Of a DNA stretch of 64,000 bases, positions 8,612 through 17,044 are shown piece by piece. This stretch comes from Alphaproteobacteria bacterium UBA1301. GTDB lineage: Bacteria > Pseudomonadota > Alphaproteobacteria > Micropepsales > Micropepsaceae. The notes beneath the pieces are model-generated. The model saw only the letters and a program-made list of their open reading frames with translations, did not search any database and was not told where the DNA came from. The DNA lies in NCBI GenBank assembly GCA_002307725.1, contig DBUB01000007.1:238067-302066 (forward strand), written 5' to 3'. Position 1 is the first letter of the stretch. Every line of letters starts with the position of its first letter. The position numbers were made by a program, and so were the translations under genes.

Positions 8612-9776
8612 AATTCCTGGCAATCAATTCGCTGCGCTGCTTGACGCATCCCGCCGAGGTGAGCGGATCGGACGGCGTGTTCATCACGTAATCCACCAGC
8701 CGTTCTACCGTCGAGGTGGCCACATGCATGCGCGTGTCGGAGGAGGCGTAATAGATGAACACCTCACCCTTCGTATTGGCGATCCAGCCGTTCGAGAACG
8801 CCACGTTCGACACGTCGCCGATCCGTTCGGCGCCTTCGGGAGCGATGAAATAACCGCTCGGTGCATGGGTCAGGCGCCAGGGTTCTTCCAGCGCCGTCAT
8901 GAACATGTAGAGCACATAGCGCAGGCCCGCCGCCGTGTTGCGCACGCCGTGGGCGAGATTGAGCCAGCCGTGTGCCGTCTTGATCGGCGCCGGGCCCTGG
9001 CCGTTTTTCACCTCTTTGATGGTATGATAAACCTTCTTGTCGATGACGACTTCACGCTCGATCACCGCCGGGTCCATCGTATCCGTAAGGCCCCAACCGA
9101 TGCCGCCGCCTGAGCCGACCGCAATGAAACCGTCCTGCGGGCGGGTGTAGAGCGCGTACTTTCCGTCCACGAACTCGGGGTGCAGCACGACGTTGCGCTG
9201 CTGGCCGGAATGGGTGACGAGATCGGGCAGCCGCTCCCAGGTGACGAGATCTTTGGTCCGCGCGATGCCGCATTGGGCCGTCGCCGCGCTTGCGTCATTG
9301 GGCTGGGAAAGGTCTTTGCGTTCGGTGCAGAACAGCCCATAAATCCAGCCGTCTTGATGCGCCGTCAGCCGCATGTCGTAGACGTTGGTGTCCGGCTCTT
9401 CGGTCTCGGGCAGCGCCACCGGGTAATCCCAGAACTTGAAATTGTCGACCCCGTTCGGGCTTTCGGCGATTGCGAAGAACGATTTGCGGTCAGCCCCTTC
9501 GACGCGCACGACCAAAAGATATTTGCCGTCCTTCAGAATCGCGCCGGAATTGAAGGCGGCGTTGATGCCGAGCCGTTCCAGCAAAAACGGATTGGTCTTG
9601 GGGTTGAGGTCATAGCGCCAGAACAGTGGCGCATGCTCCGCCGTCAGGATCGGATGGACCCAGCGCCGGTAGATGCCGTTGTGGGTCTCGGCCGGATGGT
9701 TGGGGCGGGTGATCAGTGCCTGATGCGCCTTTGACAGTTCTTCGAGGCGGGCAGAAAATTCGCGGACTTCAAACAT
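8598..9776 (-). CDS. GH130 beta-1,4-mannosylglucose phosphorylase
   Basis: A 392-residue five-bladed beta-propeller phosphorylase of family GH130. It carries family strings YLLVVRVEGADRKSFFAIAE near 86, DTNVYDMRLTAH near 129 with the presumed catalytic Asp in YDMR, QQRNVVLHPEFVDGKYALY, TRPQDGFI and GSGGGIGWGL. These match the mannosylglucose phosphorylase branch (GH130_1), which splits Man-beta-1,4-Glc with phosphate into mannose 1-phosphate and glucose. There is no signal peptide, so it acts in the cytoplasm on imported disaccharide. It lies 10 bp downstream of GH26 on the same strand, so the two form an operon pairing extracytoplasmic mannan cleavage with intracellular phosphorolysis. Confidence 0.92.
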   Translation of the reverse strand: MFEVREFSARLEELSKAHQALITRPNHPAETHNGIYRRWVHPILTAEHAPLFWRYDLNPKTNPFLLERLGINAAFNSGAILKDGKYLLVVRVEGADRKSFFAIAESPNGVDNFKFWDYPVALPETEEPDTNVYDMRLTAHQDGWIYGLFCTERKDLSQPNDASAATAQCGIARTKDLVTWERLPDLVTHSGQQRNVVLHPEFVDGKYALYTRPQDGFIAVGSGGGIGWGLTDTMDPAVIEREVVIDKKVYHTIKEVKNGQGPAPIKTAHGWLNLAHGVRNTAAGLRYVLYMFMTALEEPWRLTHAPSGYFIAPEGAERIGDVSNVAFSNGWIANTKGEVFIYYASSDTRMHVATSTVERLVDYVMNTPSDPLTSAGCVKQRSELIARNLALK

Positions 9777-9786
9777 CGGCAGATTC

Positions 9787-10905
9787 CTAGCGCAGTTTTG
9801 CGGGGCAAACCGGGTTGGCGTGGTGCAAGGGGTGGGGATTGGTGACGTGCTTGGCGATGGTTGTCTTCAGCGCCGCCGGCAGTTCATCGAGCGTCAAGAT
9901 ACGCGGCAGCTTGATGAAGGCGCTGACCTGTTCGGGTTTGTTGCACCATGGGCAATCGCCGTTCCAGGTCCAATTGACGTTAAGATGATCACCCCACAAG
10001 AGCACCCAGGCGGGGTTCGTCTCGTCCAGCACTTTGGCGCCCGGCGCCTGTCCGGTTTCGGTGATCGCGAACGGCGCTGCGCCGCCGAGCTTGGTCAGGT
10101 TCGTTTTTGCTGCCGCGAATTTCGCCGTGTTGGCGTCATTCTCGTACATATCGGTACCGACGATGTCGGGCTTGTGGCGCTTGGGGAAGAATTTCGCGGT
10201 GTCGGCGCCGTCGCGATCGACTGACCAGATCCAGATCAAATTGTCGAGCTTCTCGCGCCCCACCAGTTCGTCATAAAGCGCGTCCCACAGATCGCCGTAC
10301 GCATCCTGCTTGCCCCACCAGAACCAGCCGCCGTTCATTTCGTGATAAGGGCGGAAGAGCACCACCACACCCGCGTCGCGCAATTTGTGCAGCGTCTTGG
10401 CCATCGCCTGCACATCGGCGAGCCACAGCTTGTGTTCCTTGGTGCCCGGCGTCAGCACGGCGCGCAGCGTTTCCGGCGTCATCGCCTTCTTGGCACATTC
10501 GTAATACTCGCCGCGCTGGCAAACCTCGACGGGATTGCGTTCGTGCCACGCCATCGTCACCAGCCCGCCCGCGGCGGTTTGCGTCAGGGCGCGATCGATC
10601 AGATAGGACGAATACGGCGGATAGGCGATGGCGTTCATCAATTCGAGGCCGAGCAAAGCCGGATGTTTGCCGGTCTGTTCGGCGAGACGGTCGGCCGAGG
10701 TGCAATCGATGTAGACTTCGTACTCGTTCACCTGAACCCCAGCTAACGTTCGCTTCTGTGCCGGTAACTGGGCGACGTAGGATAGGATCGCCGTTTTTTT
10801 GCCTTGAATTTCGGCCGATAATTTATCGGGAGCGGCCGCGACCGATGAGACCGCAAGTACACTCAATCCGGCCGCGAGCAGCCAGTTGCAGAAAGGGTCG
10901 CGCAC
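9787..10905 (-). CDS. GH26 endo-beta-mannanase (exported)
   Basis: A 372-residue glycoside hydrolase of clan GH-A. The start is chosen as GTG at 10905 because GGGAGGA lies just upstream and the signal peptide (RDPFCNWLLAAGLSVLAVSS) then begins correctly; a frame opening at 10974 would add 23 residues across the operators. FRPYHEMNGGWFWWG near residue 190 holds the acid/base Glu, and FAITETG near 282 the nucleophile Glu. TMAWHERNPV near 110-120 is also typical. It should cut beta-1,4-mannan or glucomannan outside the cytoplasm. Downstream is the GH130 phosphorylase; upstream are two tandem operator-like sites shared with the divergent aldo/keto reductase. Confidence 0.9.
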   Translation of the reverse strand: MRDPFCNWLLAAGLSVLAVSSVAAAPDKLSAEIQGKKTAILSYVAQLPAQKRTLAGVQVNEYEVYIDCTSADRLAEQTGKHPALLGLELMNAIAYPPYSSYLIDRALTQTAAGGLVTMAWHERNPVEVCQRGEYYECAKKAMTPETLRAVLTPGTKEHKLWLADVQAMAKTLHKLRDAGVVVLFRPYHEMNGGWFWWGKQDAYGDLWDALYDELVGREKLDNLIWIWSVDRDGADTAKFFPKRHKPDIVGTDMYENDANTAKFAAAKTNLTKLGGAAPFAITETGQAPGAKVLDETNPAWVLLWGDHLNVNWTWNGDCPWCNKPEQVSAFIKLPRILTLDELPAALKTTIAKHVTNPHPLHHANPVCPAKLR

Positions 10906-10969
10906 GGTTCCTCCCGCGATGTTCTGTTGCTTTGAAACGGTGCGGATACTAGCTATAGCACCCTCCCAT

Positions 10970-10993
10970 GACAACGCTTACTACAGCGCTTAC
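10970..10993. promoter_or_regulatory. Tandem LacI-type operator candidates between GH26 and aldo/keto reductase
   Basis: GACAACGCTTAC (10970-10981) and TACAGCGCTTAC (10982-10993) abut. Each differs at two positions from the GAAAGCGCTTAC sites upstream of the receptor. They lie in the divergent promoter region, so one protein could control both sides. Confidence 0.5.
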
Positions 10994-11030
10994 CTTTTGA
11001 ATCCGGCGATAAAAACGAGTGGAGCAGGCA

Positions 11031-11900
11031 ATGTTGGGACTTTCCGAGCGGGGCAAAAAGCGGCTCGCGTATGGCTTTTGGCGCTTCACCGAAAACCAAG
11101 TGGACGAAGCCATCGCCATGATCGCACTGGTGCGCGAGAATGGCATCGACCATCTCGACACCGCTGATGTCTATGGTGGCGCCAGCGGGTTCGGCGGGGC
11201 CGAAAAGTTGCTCGGCGCGGTGCGGGCGAAAGCGCCGCGGTTGCTCGACGGCGCGGTAATCGCGACCAAGGCCGGATGCGAGCCGGGCGCGCCCTACAAT
11301 TCCTCGCCCGCTTATCTGAAAGCCGCCTGCGAGGCGTCTTTGAAGCGCCTGAACATGTCGCGCATCGATCTATTCTACATCCATCGCCCCGATTTGCTCG
11401 CCCATCCGGCCGATGTCGCCGGTGCGCTCGATGATCTGGTGACGGCGGGCAAGATCGCCTCGGTCGGCGTGTCGAATTACACCGTGGCGGAGGTCGAGGC
11501 ACTGACGCGGTATCTGAAGGCTCCGATCCGCGCCCACCAGATCGAGTTCTCGGCCGGTCATGTGACACCGCTGTTCGACGGCACGCTCGATCAGGCGATG
11601 AAAAAGAACCTCGCGGTGGCGGCGTGGTCGCCGCTGGCGCGTGGCGGTCTCGGCGACGGCGGGCCGATGGAACTTGCCAAGGTGCGCGCAACGCTCGCAA
11701 CCCTCGCCGCAAAATTCGGTGTCCCGGTCAATGCGCTCGCGATCGCGTTTTTGTCGACGCATCCGGCCTCGGTGACGCCGATCCTTGGTACCACCAATAG
11801 CGCCCGCGCCCGCGAATGCCTCGATGGCCTCAAACTCACGCTCACCCGCCGCGACTGGTACGACATCGTCGAAGCCGCATGCGGGAGGCGGATGCCGTAA
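11031..11900 (+). CDS. Aldo/keto reductase
   Basis: A 289-residue NADPH-dependent TIM-barrel oxidoreductase. The ATG at 11031 has GGAG six bases upstream; a GTG at 11019 would overlap that site. Catalytic tetrad residues are visible: Asp in HLDTADVYGG and its Tyr, Lys in VIATKAGCEPG, His in IDLFYIHRPD. The C-terminal cofactor part has GTTNSAR. It is closest in feel to the YdhF-like branch. Being divergent from GH26 across LacI-type sites, it may reduce a sugar or sugar-derived carbonyl, but the substrate is unknown. Confidence 0.87.
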   Translation: MLGLSERGKKRLAYGFWRFTENQVDEAIAMIALVRENGIDHLDTADVYGGASGFGGAEKLLGAVRAKAPRLLDGAVIATKAGCEPGAPYNSSPAYLKAACEASLKRLNMSRIDLFYIHRPDLLAHPADVAGALDDLVTAGKIASVGVSNYTVAEVEALTRYLKAPIRAHQIEFSAGHVTPLFDGTLDQAMKKNLAVAAWSPLARGGLGDGGPMELAKVRATLATLAAKFGVPVNALAIAFLSTHPASVTPILGTTNSARARECLDGLKLTLTRRDWYDIVEAACGRRMP

Positions 11901-11916
11901 TCAGCCTCGGCCCGGT

Positions 11917-13065
11917 CTACATCGCCTCGCGATAAAGCCGCAGCACGTCGGCCGCGGTGACCGTCACCGGATTGCCGCCGGCACAAGGATCTTGCAGCGC
12001 CTTGGGCACGAAGTCGGCAAGGTCGGCTTCGGTGACGCCGAGTTCGGCGAATCCGCGCGGAATTCCGACCTCGGTCGACAGCGCACGGATGGATTCGATG
12101 GCGGCGTGGCTGGCCTGTTCCTCGCTCAAATTGGAAATGTCGGCGCCCATGGCCTCCGCGATGCGAGCGAAGCGCGCCACCGCATGTGGACGGTTATAGG
12201 CTTCCACCACCGGCAGCAGGATCGCATTGCAGACGCCGTGCGGCAGGTCCTTCACCGCGCCCGGCTGATGCGCCATGGCGTGCACCAGGCCGAGGCCGGC
12301 GCTGTTGAAGGCAAGTCCGGCGATGAACTCGCCATAGGCCATCTGTTCGCGCGCCTGGATGTCGGCGCCGTTTTTGACCGCCTGCGGCAGGTATTTGGTG
12401 ATGATGCGGATGGCTTCCAGCGCGGCGTGATCGGTCAACGGATGGGCACCCTTGGCGACGTAAGCTTCGATCGCGTGCGTGAGTGCGTCCATGCCGGTGG
12501 CCGCGGTGGTGCCGCGTGGTACGCTCACCATCATCTCGGGATCGTTCACCGAAATGTCGGGAATAATGTTGGCGTCGATGATCACCATCTTCACCTGCGC
12601 CACGGTATCGGTGATGACGGCGTTGGAGGTGACTTCGGCTGCCGTTCCCGCCGTGGTGTTGATGGCGATCAGGAACGCACCGGCTTTGCCGACTTTGCCG
12701 ACGCCGCTGTAGAGATTGATCGGTGCCGGATTGGCCGACAGGATGCGCACCGACTTGGCCGTGTCGATCGGGCTGCCGCCACCGACACCGATGACGCAAT
12801 CGCAACCACCCGCCTTGAACGCTGCGAATGCCGCATCGACGACAGCGACCGTCGGATTGGGAATTACGCCGTCGAACACGACTGCGGCAATGCCGGCTTT
12901 CTGCAAACCGTCGATCAGCGGCTGCACCACACGTGCTTTCACCAGCACCGCGTCGGTCACGATCAGCGGGCGTTTGAGGCCGCGGCTGACGAGTTCGCCC
13001 GGCACGTCGGCGAGACACCCGGCCCCGCTGATGTTGATCTTGGGAAAGCAGAGACGAAAGCTCAT
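11917..13065 (-). CDS. Iron-containing (group III) alcohol dehydrogenase
   Basis: A 382-residue Fe-dependent dehydrogenase of the DhaT/FucO/MDH type. GVGGGSPIDTAKS near 92 binds NAD, and the metal ligands are the Asp and His of GMDALTHAIEAY and the two His of GLGLVHAMAHQPGA and DLPHGVCNAI. The start is taken at ATG 13065 with AAGGACG upstream; an in-frame ATG at 13101 adds 12 residues. It converges with the aldo/keto reductase. Likely substrates are short-chain alcohols or diols such as lactaldehyde or propanediol, which the sequence does not decide. Confidence 0.88.
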   Translation of the reverse strand: MSFRLCFPKINISGAGCLADVPGELVSRGLKRPLIVTDAVLVKARVVQPLIDGLQKAGIAAVVFDGVIPNPTVAVVDAAFAAFKAGGCDCVIGVGGGSPIDTAKSVRILSANPAPINLYSGVGKVGKAGAFLIAINTTAGTAAEVTSNAVITDTVAQVKMVIIDANIIPDISVNDPEMMVSVPRGTTAATGMDALTHAIEAYVAKGAHPLTDHAALEAIRIITKYLPQAVKNGADIQAREQMAYGEFIAGLAFNSAGLGLVHAMAHQPGAVKDLPHGVCNAILLPVVEAYNRPHAVARFARIAEAMGADISNLSEEQASHAAIESIRALSTEVGIPRGFAELGVTEADLADFVPKALQDPCAGGNPVTVTAADVLRLYREAM

Positions 13066-13146
13066 GGCAGCGTCCTTGTCTGAGAAATCACTGCCCTTCA
13101 TACCGTTCCGGCGTGGTCAAACCACACCGGCGGCTTGCCGCAGGCG

Positions 13147-13173
13147 TGAGCGATTCACTTCGGCAATCGCTCA
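13147..13173. terminator. Hairpin between Cys-rich gene and Fe-ADH
   Basis: TGAGCGATT (13147-13155) and AATCGCTCA (13165-13173) form a perfect 9-bp stem around CACTTCGGC. It lies 39 bp after the stop of the Cys-rich gene and upstream of the Fe-ADH gene, so it could end the former's transcript. No U tract is present. Confidence 0.4.
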
Positions 13174-13211
13174 TCGCCCGCCTGTTACCGGCCCCAATGC
13201 GCTCTCTGCGG

Positions 13212-14165
13212 TCAGTGAATCTGCGTCAGGGTACAGATGATGTGCGCCTTATTCCCCGCAGTCGGGCAATCCATCACTTCGAACGGCGCGGTTGCATCTT
13301 CCAGCGCGATGAACGCCACCAAGCCGTTGGGTTGTTCGGGACATTTGAACTCGACGACATGGCGTTTCGACGAATTCTGCCGCCCGATCGACCGCGCATT
13401 CTCGACCGTGCAAGCGACTTTGTGCTGTGTCAGCGCCTGTTTGAAGGTTTCCATCGTCACCAGCGGGGCGCCGTTGCTCGACAAGCGGCAGGCGATGCCG
13501 CGGCGATAGGAGTCGGGGCAACTGAGCGCCGACACCGCCTGCGTCGCGCCCGGTATGGGGCTCGAAATCACGAAGCCGTTGCCGCCGGTGCAGGCAATTT
13601 CGCTGAGTTCTGCATTGGCTTTGGTATCACGGCCGATCAGCTTGAGGCCCGTCACCTGGCATTGCTGGCCCAAACGCCCGAGCACATTGGCCGCCGTCTT
13701 TTTGACATCGGCATTGGCAGCGAGCGAACACGCGGGCTGGGGATCGCGTCCGGCAGCGATATCGGCGGCGTGCGTCGCATCGGCGCCAAAGCAGGTGAAA
13801 CCGTAGGTCGCTTCCGGTGGCTGTTCGATCAGGAAATAGCCGAGGCCGTTCGAACACGCCGTTTCAAAGGTGCGCACATGCACCGGCTTGCCGTTGACCG
13901 TGGTGGTGCCTTCGGCGATCAGGCTCGCGTCAGTGACCTCGCAGGTGAGATTGATCGATTTCACCAGCGCCACGGCATCGTGCAGGATCTGTTCATGCGT
14001 TGGGGCGGCCTTGACCCGCTTCTTGGCTGCCGTTTCCAGGCGATCCCGGTCGCTGTTGTTGTTCTGCACCGATGGCTGTGTTGGAGGGGGGGCCCCAGCG
14101 AATTGAGCCACCGCACTCGCCGCCGTCAAGATCGCCACGGCCGCCATTGCGCCGAACACTTTCAT
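13212..14165 (-). CDS. Exported cysteine-rich protein with three internal repeats
   Basis: A 317-residue protein from ATG 14165 (AAAGGAAT upstream). The first 22 residues (MKVFGAMAAVAILTAASAVA) are a signal peptide. After a Pro/Asn-rich linker come three related units of about 80-90 residues, each with a 'C-x-V-x(3)..IG/IA' start, an 'E-x-x-C' core followed by Gly/aromatic residues, and a closing 'C-x-L/R' (near residues 72-150, 162-240 and 247-317). The regularly spaced Cys suggest two disulphides per unit in the periplasm. I do not recognise the family. It stands alone between Fe-ADH and the molybdenum hydroxylase operon. Confidence 0.75.
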   Translation of the reverse strand: MKVFGAMAAVAILTAASAVAQFAGAPPPTQPSVQNNNSDRDRLETAAKKRVKAAPTHEQILHDAVALVKSINLTCEVTDASLIAEGTTTVNGKPVHVRTFETACSNGLGYFLIEQPPEATYGFTCFGADATHAADIAAGRDPQPACSLAANADVKKTAANVLGRLGQQCQVTGLKLIGRDTKANAELSEIACTGGNGFVISSPIPGATQAVSALSCPDSYRRGIACRLSSNGAPLVTMETFKQALTQHKVACTVENARSIGRQNSSKRHVVEFKCPEQPNGLVAFIALEDATAPFEVMDCPTAGNKAHIICTLTQIH

Positions 14166-14318
14166 CGTCGAATTCCTTTTGCAGAAACGCACCATTCTAA
14201 CGTGTCCAGGCGGCCGTGGTCAGTGAATTTGCGACCCTAACGCCGCCGCGGCAGACAATTTCCAATTGCGGCGGAAATGGGCCGATTTACCCGCCGGATC
14301 GGAAAAGCCCCTTATGTT

Positions 14319-16541
14319 TCAACCCGCCAGCATCGCCGGATCGATCGGTAACGAACGTACCCGTTTGCCGGTCGCCGCGAAGATTGCATTGGTCAGCGCC
14401 GGGATCACCGGCGGCATCGCCGGTTCGCCGAGCCCACTTGGTTCATGATCGCTGAGGACGAACGCAACCTCAACCGGCGGCACTTGCCGCATGGTCAGCG
14501 GCGAATGGCCGTCAAAATTGCTTTGCACGGTACGGCCGTTCGCGAAGGTGATTTTCTCGTTCAGCGCATGGGCAAGGCCATCGATGACGCTGCCTTGTGC
14601 CTGGTTCTCGGCGCCCATCGGATTGACGATCTGGCGGCCGACATCGATCGCCGCCCACACCTGGTTGAGCGTGACCGTGCCGTCCTTGGCGACGGCCGCT
14701 TCCACCACTTCGGCAGCATAGCCGAGATGGCAGAAGGAAAACGCGACACCGAGCCCGGTGCGGGCGGGGAGTTTTCGGCCCCAGCCGCACATCGTGCGCA
14801 CCTTTGTCAGCACGCCCAACACTCGCGCAGCCGAGAACACCTCGGCGCCAAGCGGTTTGGTCTCGGGCTTGCCGAGCACGGCGATGGCGAAGTCGATTGG
14901 GTCTTTGCCGGCGGCGTGCGCAAGTTCGTCGAGGAACGATTGGAACACCCACACCATCGCGTTTTCGGATGGCGCCCTCAGCGGCCCCATCGGCACGCCG
15001 GTCTGGATCAGCGAGGTGCCGAACGACAAATTGGGAATGCGGCCCGCCGGATACGATCCCGGGTCGAGCCCGGCGCAACTGGCGAATTCGTGTCCTTTGC
15101 CGAAGCTGACAAAGGCGTGCTGCCAGGCGACGATCTTGCCCTCCGCATCGAGCCCGCCTTTGATCTTGTGCCAGCCGGCGGGGCGATAGAAGTCGTGTTG
15201 GACATCGTCTTCGCGGCTCCAGATCAGTTTCACCGGTGCGCCGACCTGCTGCGAAATCCAGCCCGCCTCGACCATATAGTCGTTCATCAGCCGTCGCCCG
15301 AACGCGCCGCCGGACCGCGTGATGTGGATGACGACGTCCTTTTCCTTCACGCCCAGGGTCCCGGCGATCAATCCGCGCGCCGCTTCCGGCAACTGGGTCG
15401 GCGCCCAGAATTCGCATTTGCCGTCTGCCACATGCGCCGTGCAATTCTGCGGCTCGAGGGTGGCGTGCGCCAGGAACGGATAGTCGTAGCGCGCTTCGAT
15501 GGTTTTCGCTGCCGTCTTCAGCGCCGCCGCCGGATCGCCATCCTTGCGATAGACCCAGGCGGGGTCCTTGGCCAGCAGCGCGTCCGCGGTTTGGGCAAAG
15601 AATTCGGACGAATGATGCGCATACGGACCTTCGTCCCAGACGACCTTGAGACTGTCGCGCGCCTTTTGCGCCCGCCACCAGCTATCGGCGACGATGGCAA
15701 TGCCGGGCTGCAACCCGGTGGATGCGGTGCCGCCTTCGGCCTCGAACACATGGGCTCCGGCGCCCGCCACGATGAACGCGTCCTTGATGCCGGGAAGTTT
15801 CTTGATTTCGTCGAGGTTGGCGCTTTTCACCGAACCGCCGAACACCGGGCATTTGTGGAACACCGCATACAGCATCCCCGGCACCTCCACATCGATGCCG
15901 AACAGCGGCGCGCCGCGCACCAATTTTGGGCTATCAATGCCGATGGTCGGCTTGCCGATGATGGTGTAGCGCGTGGGGTCTTTCAGCTTGACCGCTTTCA
16001 GGTCCGGGGCCTTCAACTTCGCCGCCGCTTTGACAAGCGCGCCATAGGGTGCCGATTTTCCTGATGCATGATGCACCATGCCGCTCGCCGTGGTGCATTC
16101 GCTTGCCGAAACGCCCCATTGCTCTGCCGCGGCTTGCACCAGCACAAAACGCGTCGCGGCGCCGATCTGGCGCAAGGGCGTATAGTTTTCCGGCGTTGCC
16201 ATGCTGCCGCCGGCGTATTGGCCTTTGAAATTTTCGGGATCGAAATCGGCCTGTTCGATGTTCACTTGCCGCCAATCGACATCGAGTTCCTCGGCGATCA
16301 ACATCGGCAGCATGGTTTTGACGCCTTGGCCGATTTCCGGATTCTTGGCGACCAGCGTCACGGTGTTATCGGGCGCGATCGTCACGAAGGCGTTGAGTGC
16401 GCCGTCTTTCAGCGCCTTGCCGCGGCCGAGCGTGTAATAACCGACCACCAAGGCGCCGCCCGCCGCCGCGCTCACAGCCAAAAACGCGCGCCGCGAAGGC
16501 TTCAAGCCCGCTATTCTTTTTTTCAGTTCGGAAGGCAGCAT
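14319..16541 (-). CDS. Molybdopterin-binding large subunit of an aldehyde/isoquinoline-type hydroxylase
   Basis: A 740-residue xanthine-oxidase-family catalytic subunit, closest to IorB/periplasmic aldehyde dehydrogenases. The start is ATG 16541, one base after the stop of the Fe-S subunit, with GAGGGAAG upstream. The N-terminus has a Tat motif (SRRAFLAVSAAAGGALVVGY), so the holoenzyme is exported folded. RSGGAFGRR contributes to cofactor binding, and GLGEPAMPPVIPA near the C-terminus holds the catalytic-type Glu. Substrate is probably an aldehyde or N-heterocycle. The upstream genes of the same strand supply the [2Fe-2S] partner and c-type haem electron acceptors. Confidence 0.9.
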   Translation of the reverse strand: MLPSELKKRIAGLKPSRRAFLAVSAAAGGALVVGYYTLGRGKALKDGALNAFVTIAPDNTVTLVAKNPEIGQGVKTMLPMLIAEELDVDWRQVNIEQADFDPENFKGQYAGGSMATPENYTPLRQIGAATRFVLVQAAAEQWGVSASECTTASGMVHHASGKSAPYGALVKAAAKLKAPDLKAVKLKDPTRYTIIGKPTIGIDSPKLVRGAPLFGIDVEVPGMLYAVFHKCPVFGGSVKSANLDEIKKLPGIKDAFIVAGAGAHVFEAEGGTASTGLQPGIAIVADSWWRAQKARDSLKVVWDEGPYAHHSSEFFAQTADALLAKDPAWVYRKDGDPAAALKTAAKTIEARYDYPFLAHATLEPQNCTAHVADGKCEFWAPTQLPEAARGLIAGTLGVKEKDVVIHITRSGGAFGRRLMNDYMVEAGWISQQVGAPVKLIWSREDDVQHDFYRPAGWHKIKGGLDAEGKIVAWQHAFVSFGKGHEFASCAGLDPGSYPAGRIPNLSFGTSLIQTGVPMGPLRAPSENAMVWVFQSFLDELAHAAGKDPIDFAIAVLGKPETKPLGAEVFSAARVLGVLTKVRTMCGWGRKLPARTGLGVAFSFCHLGYAAEVVEAAVAKDGTVTLNQVWAAIDVGRQIVNPMGAENQAQGSVIDGLAHALNEKITFANGRTVQSNFDGHSPLTMRQVPPVEVAFVLSDHEPSGLGEPAMPPVIPALTNAIFAATGKRVRSLPIDPAMLAG

Positions 16542-16542
16542 T

Positions 16543-17001
16543 TCAACTTCCCTCTGCGGCAAGTTTGATTGCTTGTTTGATGCGCAAATATGTCCCGCAG
16601 CGGCAGAGGTGTCCGTCCATTGCAGTGACGATGTCGTCGTCGCTGGGTTTTGGGTTCTGCGCCAAGAGCGCGGCCGCGGCCATGATCTGTCCGCCCTGGC
16701 AATAGCCGCATTGCATCACGTCGATCTTCAGCCAAGCATCGGTGATGCGCTTGCCAATCGGTGTGTCGCCGATGCCTTCGATGGTCACGATTTTCGAGGT
16801 GCCCAGACTCGAAACCGGCATCCGGCAGGATTGCACCGGCTGGCCGTCGATATGCACCGTGCATGCCCCGCACAATCCGGCGCCGCAGCCGTAGCGCGTG
16901 CCTTTCAGGTTCATCGCATCGCGCAGCACCCACAGCAGTGGGGTATCATCGTCAACATCGACGCTGCGGTCCTGGCCGTTTACGTTCAGCGTATAGTGCA
17001 T
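16543..17001 (-). CDS. [2Fe-2S] subunit of the molybdenum hydroxylase
   Basis: A 152-residue ferredoxin-like subunit of the CoxS/IorA type. The plant-type cluster is in GCGAGLCGACTVHIDG with a fourth Cys in VQSCRMP near 59, and the second cluster is in QCGYCQGGQI and HLCRCGTY. It has no signal peptide, so it would leave the cell bound to the Tat-targeted large subunit. It sits one base before the large subunit, so the two are translationally coupled. Confidence 0.92.
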   Translation of the reverse strand: MHYTLNVNGQDRSVDVDDDTPLLWVLRDAMNLKGTRYGCGAGLCGACTVHIDGQPVQSCRMPVSSLGTSKIVTIEGIGDTPIGKRITDAWLKIDVMQCGYCQGGQIMAAAALLAQNPKPSDDDIVTAMDGHLCRCGTYLRIKQAIKLAAEGS

Positions 17002-17044
17002 GGAAATCCTCGTATCCGTGCCGCAACCTTAGCACGGGCCGGAA

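Noticed and set aside
11785..13083. Plus-strand frame of 432 codons
   Set aside because: It is antisense to the Fe-alcohol dehydrogenase, which carries all metal ligands. No motif or ribosome site supports the plus-strand reading.
14445..16064. Plus-strand frame of 539 codons
   Set aside because: It is antisense to the molybdenum subunit and has no recognisable domain.
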